From contig NZ_AP019309.1 in the NCBI RefSeq assembly GCF_003925875.1, positions 1,860,001 to 1,924,000 on the forward strand: a stretch of DNA of 64,000 bases, given 5' to 3'. Positions 60,506 through 64,000 of the stretch are shown here, one piece after another. The notes beneath the pieces are model-generated. The model did not search any database and had not been told where the DNA came from. It saw only the letters and a program-made list of their open reading frames with translations. Positions within the stretch are counted from its first letter, which is position 1, and each line of letters starts with the position of its first letter. The position numbers were made by a program, and so were the translations under genes. The stretch is from Intestinibaculum porci (lineage in GTDB: Bacteria; Bacillota_I; Bacilli_A; Erysipelotrichales; Coprobacillaceae).

Positions 60506-61308
60506 ACTAATTCAACCTCCTGCTGTGCTGCCAGAATCGTATCAGTTCCAATAGGCTTTTCCTTGCGATTTGCGCCCTCAATAAGGGACTTTTCAAGAAT
60601 GTTATTCATCCGTCTTACGGATCCGTTTCCAATCTCCCAGGCAGCGTTAATAGCTTCAGGGGCAAAGATTGGCTCACGGCAGCCGCATTCCTTAAGACAG
60701 TGCTGTACATAATCTTCAGCCTCATCTTTTTGAAGGCCCTGCATATCGTAATTAATCACAATACGCTGTCTAAGCGCATCATGCACTCTTTTACCAAGAA
60801 TGCCGTTAAATCCTGATTCACCAACAAAAATAAGAATCATTCTGTTCTTTGAGTCAAAGTCAAAATTGAGAAGCATTTTAATGTCATGAAGAATCGCATT
60901 ATGTAAATATTGAGCTTCATCCAGAATCAATACAGGTGTTACTTTGCGGTCAACTGAAAGGCTCTCAATAGTCTCGTGAATCTGCTTAAAAAGATCACAC
61001 TTGCGGTTTTTTGGCTCCAGCCCCAGCCCATAGGCAACCTGTCTAAGAAATTCAGTAGCCGTTACTGTCGTCATGGCAATATAGATAACATGGTACAGCG
61101 ATCGGTTAAGCTTGTTTACATAATCCCTTACAATTGATGTTTTTCCGGAACCGGGCGGACCAGTGAAGACGCCAATTCCTTTAATTGTTTTCAGATATTT
61201 GAGCCTGTCTGTCATATTCGCAACATCCTCGGATTCAAATGGTTTAGTGTATGTTGTCTCCTTCCGAAAAGGCATTTTACTAAATCCGTAGAAAGTCTTC
61301 ACATCCAT
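60502..61308 (-). CDS. TnsC/TniB/ExeA-like AAA+ ATPase
   Basis: 268 residues from MDVKTFYGFSKMPF. Walker A GPPGSGKTS at 50-58, Walker B VLILDEAQ at 126-133, then FVGESGFN and the RRMNNILEKSLI sensor-like end. AAA+ target selectors of this kind (TnsC, TniB, MuB-like) load the transposase onto DNA. It follows the transposase fragment by 4 bp and is coupled to the next small gene. Confidence 0.85.
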   Translation of the reverse strand: MDVKTFYGFSKMPFRKETTYTKPFESEDVANMTDRLKYLKTIKGIGVFTGPPGSGKTSIVRDYVNKLNRSLYHVIYIAMTTVTATEFLRQVAYGLGLEPKNRKCDLFKQIHETIESLSVDRKVTPVLILDEAQYLHNAILHDIKMLLNFDFDSKNRMILIFVGESGFNGILGKRVHDALRQRIVINYDMQGLQKDEAEDYVQHCLKECGCREPIFAPEAINAAWEIGNGSVRRMNNILEKSLIEGANRKEKPIGTDTILAAQQEVELV

Positions 61309-61312
61309 AGCA

Positions 61313-61566
61313 CTATTCACCTCCAATCTTAATGTGCTGACGACGCTTTACTTTGCGGTTGGCCTTGCGGTCAAGAACGCTGACGGGAAGCAGCGCTGCT
61401 CCTTCTGCGCTCTTAATCCATGCCTTAGATAAATCAATAGGATCAATGATAAGCGTTACTGATTCACCAATATATTCCATAGGCACTTCGTAAAAGATAT
61501 TATCGTATCGGATAGTTGCATCAGTGCGCACCTTTCTTTTATACCGATGAAGGAAGATCTGATGTT
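61313..61566 (-). pseudogene. C-terminal tail of a TnsB/TniA/MuA-like transposase
   Basis: Minus strand from about QIFLHRYKRKVRTDATIRYD, then NIFYEVPMEYIGESVTLIID, ending KIGGE. This is the Mu-transposase C-terminal domain, the part after the DDE core. The catalytic core and DNA-binding N-terminus are cut off at about 61566 by the adjacent IS, whose end ACTATTCAC begins at 61567. Confidence 0.75.
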
Positions 61567-61766
61567 ACTATTCACGGTTAGATATAGTTGATATATAAAG
61601 TTGTACCTAAAAAGAGCACGGAACGGTGCCCGTGATACGGCCTTGTTTTAATTGTAGTAAAGAGGTATGTAAAATGTATACACAGCGAAATGAAGCATGA
61701 TGTTAAATCTGATTTCAGGTAATGGCTATGATACCTTATTCCACCATTATAACGGTTTGTCGATTC

Positions 61767-63347
61767 TCAGGAGAGATCTTCCCCTGAGAATATTTCTTTT
61801 ACCGTTATTGGATCACCTTCATAAAGTCGTATCATTGCATAGATCTCATTTATTCCGTTTTTCCTGCAGGTTTCTATATACGTTTTGGCATCTGCGTAAT
61901 ACTGAGCGTTTTGAATATTTTGGAACTGTCCTGATGATCGCATATGGCTTTTTACGACTCTAAGTCCGCGTTCTGCGCAATTATTGGTTGTCGGAAGAGT
62001 GAAATCATTTACCCAAGCAAAGTAATTATCATAATAATCACGTATACGCTTAATTAGCGTCTTCTCGGATCTTCCAAAGTATGCATCATAATCTTTTTTG
62101 TTTCTCTTTTCCGCTCGGTTGAGTATATCATTAACTTTTTTGTTAAAGTTTTCAATAAATTCATCACTAAAGCGAGTCTCTCCCTTGTTTATGGCTTCTT
62201 TGCGTTTGTGGATGGTATCGGAAATAAGATCTTTCAGTTCCATAAGCTCATCATGTTTTGTATCAATAGCGATTTTTTTGAGGTCACGCTGAAGGTGCTG
62301 ATTGCATTCAAGGTTGCCAAACTTGAATTTAGCGTTATAGTTCACTTTATTGTGATCATGCATCGTTTTTTGCTCTTCAGTGAGTAGTGTTAGGACTTTG
62401 TCTTCTTCAATCCCTTCAAGATCTTTCTTCTCATGAGCCGTATAATATGAGAGTGTTTCATCTCCGTAAAAGCGCAGGCAGCCTTTCTTTGTATTAATAT
62501 TGATAACAGTGTCATCCCAATATACGAGAGTTCTTTGGAGCATTAGATTCTTTAAAACTATACGGAACTCAGATAACTTTTTTGATGCAATCATAGGAAG
62601 TTTTGCAAGGTAGCCTTCTGACGGACTTATTTCTCCGTTTGTGATCCCCTCAAAAAAGGTTTTAACCTTGTTAATAGGAACATTGCAGGTATTCATTAGC
62701 GATAAGCCAACGGCCTGTACTGCCGTCCCATAGTGACAGGCTGATCTTTCATTAGGCTTCAGGCCAAGAAAAAATGTAGTCCCGCAGCTTCCGCATTTGT
62801 ATTGATAGAAAACCTTTTTGAGGTTTATAGGCTTGATGCTAATAGTTTTCTCATATACAGCTTTAGTTTTGCCGGTGAAAACAAGTTCATGAGAACCACA
62901 TTTCGGACACTCAGTTGCATCATCTGCCACATATTCAATTTCTTCGTCAATATCATCAGGAATACCGAGTTCACTTTTAGAATGTCCTGGCTGACCTCCA
63001 ATTTTTCTGTCAGTAGGCTCTCTGGAATTGATGCTTGAGTTATATTTTGCTTTTCCTATAGGAGTAGACGCAGTAGGAATACCAACGGTAGTTGAGTCAT
63101 GATTGCTTATGGCATTAAGATATTCAATCTTGTCTTTCAGTCTGTTAATTTCATCATTAAGATTTCTAATCATTTCATCTTTTTCAAGACAAAGCTGCTT
63201 TAATTTTGCGATTCTGTTATCCCTGTATTCAAGCTTCTGTTTTTTGGATTTCAGTTCTTCATTACAATCGTAAAGTCTTGTTTTAAGGTCACCAATCTTT
63301 TTGCATGCTTTATCATATTTTACTGATAGTGTTCCTAAAGAATCCAT
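61767..63347 (-). CDS. tnpC: IS66-family transposase (second type)
   Basis: 526 residues. A long coiled coil (1-110), a CxxC zinc finger (CPKCGSHELVF, later KCGSCGTTFF), then the DDE core with LVYWDDTVININTKK and TNNCAERGLRVVKS near the catalytic Glu. More distant from the tnpC of copies 1 and 2; a separate IS66-like lineage. Intact frame. Confidence 0.88.
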   Translation of the reverse strand: MDSLGTLSVKYDKACKKIGDLKTRLYDCNEELKSKKQKLEYRDNRIAKLKQLCLEKDEMIRNLNDEINRLKDKIEYLNAISNHDSTTVGIPTASTPIGKAKYNSSINSREPTDRKIGGQPGHSKSELGIPDDIDEEIEYVADDATECPKCGSHELVFTGKTKAVYEKTISIKPINLKKVFYQYKCGSCGTTFFLGLKPNERSACHYGTAVQAVGLSLMNTCNVPINKVKTFFEGITNGEISPSEGYLAKLPMIASKKLSEFRIVLKNLMLQRTLVYWDDTVININTKKGCLRFYGDETLSYYTAHEKKDLEGIEEDKVLTLLTEEQKTMHDHNKVNYNAKFKFGNLECNQHLQRDLKKIAIDTKHDELMELKDLISDTIHKRKEAINKGETRFSDEFIENFNKKVNDILNRAEKRNKKDYDAYFGRSEKTLIKRIRDYYDNYFAWVNDFTLPTTNNCAERGLRVVKSHMRSSGQFQNIQNAQYYADAKTYIETCRKNGINEIYAMIRLYEGDPITVKEIFSGEDLS

Positions 63348-63361
63348 TGATTTACTCCTTG

Positions 63362-63724
63362 TTAATCATCATTATTAAGAATTGATTCAATTCTATTGAT
63401 CTTGCTGGTAAGCTTTCTATTAGCCGCCTTAAGCTGTTTGATCTCATCATCTCTGCTTGCAATAATTTTTTGCATATCCTCAACCATCTTTTTATAGGTT
63501 CTTCTGCCGCTTGCTTTTTCTTCATTTTCAGCTGTATTTTTATCAGGATTAGGCTTTCTCCCTCGCTTTTTGCTTGAAGGAATAATTTCTCCAGTTTCCT
63601 CGTCTACAACGCCAAGGTATTTGCGTTTTGCTCTAGGCTGTTTGAGCTCAGGATTCCAAACTGAAACAGATTCATAAGCATATTTCTTGCCAGTTTTCTT
63701 GTTTGTCACATAAACAATTGCCAT
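63362..63724 (-). CDS. IS66-associated small protein (second type)
   Basis: 120 residues. The N-terminal block (TNKKTGKKYAYESVSVWNPE, then QPRAKRKYLGVVDEETGEII) matches the same region of the 122-residue proteins in the full IS66 copies. A basic region and a coiled coil follow, ending SILNNDD. It lies 14 bp before the transposase gene. Confidence 0.75.
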   Translation of the reverse strand: MAIVYVTNKKTGKKYAYESVSVWNPELKQPRAKRKYLGVVDEETGEIIPSSKKRGRKPNPDKNTAENEEKASGRRTYKKMVEDMQKIIASRDDEIKQLKAANRKLTSKINRIESILNNDD

Positions 63725-63991
63725 CTTTTCTCACCCCCTTGTTACTATATACAGTATATCATATAACTAGCTTAAAATAAATAGTAATTTACATATAATT
63801 TAAATTTATTAGAGACTATGTTTGCTGAAATTATCAAGAAAAAGAGAATACTTTTTTGGTTGTCAGGAATAAGACACTTGAATTGTTAATACATGACTAT
63901 AAATCACTTTAAAAGTTATAATAAAAGGGTATCCCATATATGGATATACCCCTAAATAAAGACATTATTCAATTTTTAATCTTTCAGCACT
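63725..63991. other. upstream non-coding region of the window-edge IS
   Basis: About 270 AT-rich bases with no frame. It should hold the promoter of the two IS genes and the end of the IS. Confidence 0.4.
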
Positions 63992-64000
63992 GTGAATAGT

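Larger units (their letters stand above)
61567..64000 (-). mobile_element. IS66-like element, window-edge copy
   Basis: Encodes a 526-residue IS66-family transposase and a 120-residue accessory protein. ACTATTCAC at 61567-61575 and its complement GTGAATAGT at 63992-64000 are candidate terminal inverted repeats, so the element spans about 2.43 kb, right up to the window edge. It splits the TnsB/MuA-like gene. Its target duplication cannot be checked here. Confidence 0.6.

Overview
The window looks like the chromosome of a low-GC anaerobic or microaerophilic Bacillota. The gene mix (DUF438/hemerythrin protein, DUF134-NifX fusion, PadR/phenolic acid decarboxylase pair, FMN L-lactate oxidase, YtrA-type GntR/ABC operon, many flavodoxin-like reductases) and the strong AGGAGG ribosome sites fit an Erysipelotrichia-like gut or rumen bacterium. 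That placement is an inference from gene content, not from a marker gene; there is no rRNA or tRNA gene in the window.

Region 1 (1-20 kb) is mostly host-like DNA. It holds a GntR-controlled ABC transporter, a wrecked second ABC operon, DUF438, a lipoprotein/DUF1349 pair, padR/pad, a vWA protein, two macrodomain proteins (one in an operon with a SirTM-type sirtuin and a flavin/ferredoxin protein), a NifX fusion, lactate oxidase and a diguanylate cyclase. Several genes are decaying (GNAT, YoaP-like acetyltransferase, ABC permease, an unknown gene at 7.2-7.6 kb).

Region 2 (20-32 kb) is an accessory zone. It has two RelB/RelE-type toxin-antitoxin pairs (one toxin truncated), an orphan DinJ antitoxin, a probable type III (ToxN/CptN-like) toxin-antitoxin locus with its repeat RNA, iron-sulfur flavoprotein paralogues, a divergent LysR regulator, and at least five relics of IS66-family elements.

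Region 3 (32.5-55.7 kb) is a defence island lying between two 21-bp direct repeats. One minus-strand operon runs: NBR1-Ig-like protein, excisionase-type HTH, hsdM, hsdS, hsdR, hamA, hamB, DUF262/DUF1524 protein. It therefore combines a type I restriction-modification system, a Hachiman system and a GmrSD-like enzyme. Two apparently identical 3,688-bp IS66-family copies sit in this region, each with its own 8-bp target duplication. One splits hamB; removing the IS and one duplication restores an 882-residue frame. The other splits a small 63-residue paralogue gene that already carries a stop. Remnants of an integrative element lie at 49.7-50.6 kb.

Region 4 (55-64 kb) holds an ACT-domain protein, a McrC relic followed by a possible HEPN protein, another IS66 relic, a pair of radical SAM proteins typical of mobile elements, and one end of a Mu/Tn7-like transposon. 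That end has an 11-unit array with a strict 23-24 bp period, followed by two small genes, a TnsC/TniB-like ATPase and the C-terminal tail of a TnsB/MuA-like transposase. The transposase is cut by another IS66-like element that reaches the window edge. The most interesting items are the 23-bp array, the type III toxin-antitoxin locus, and the disrupted multi-system defence operon.
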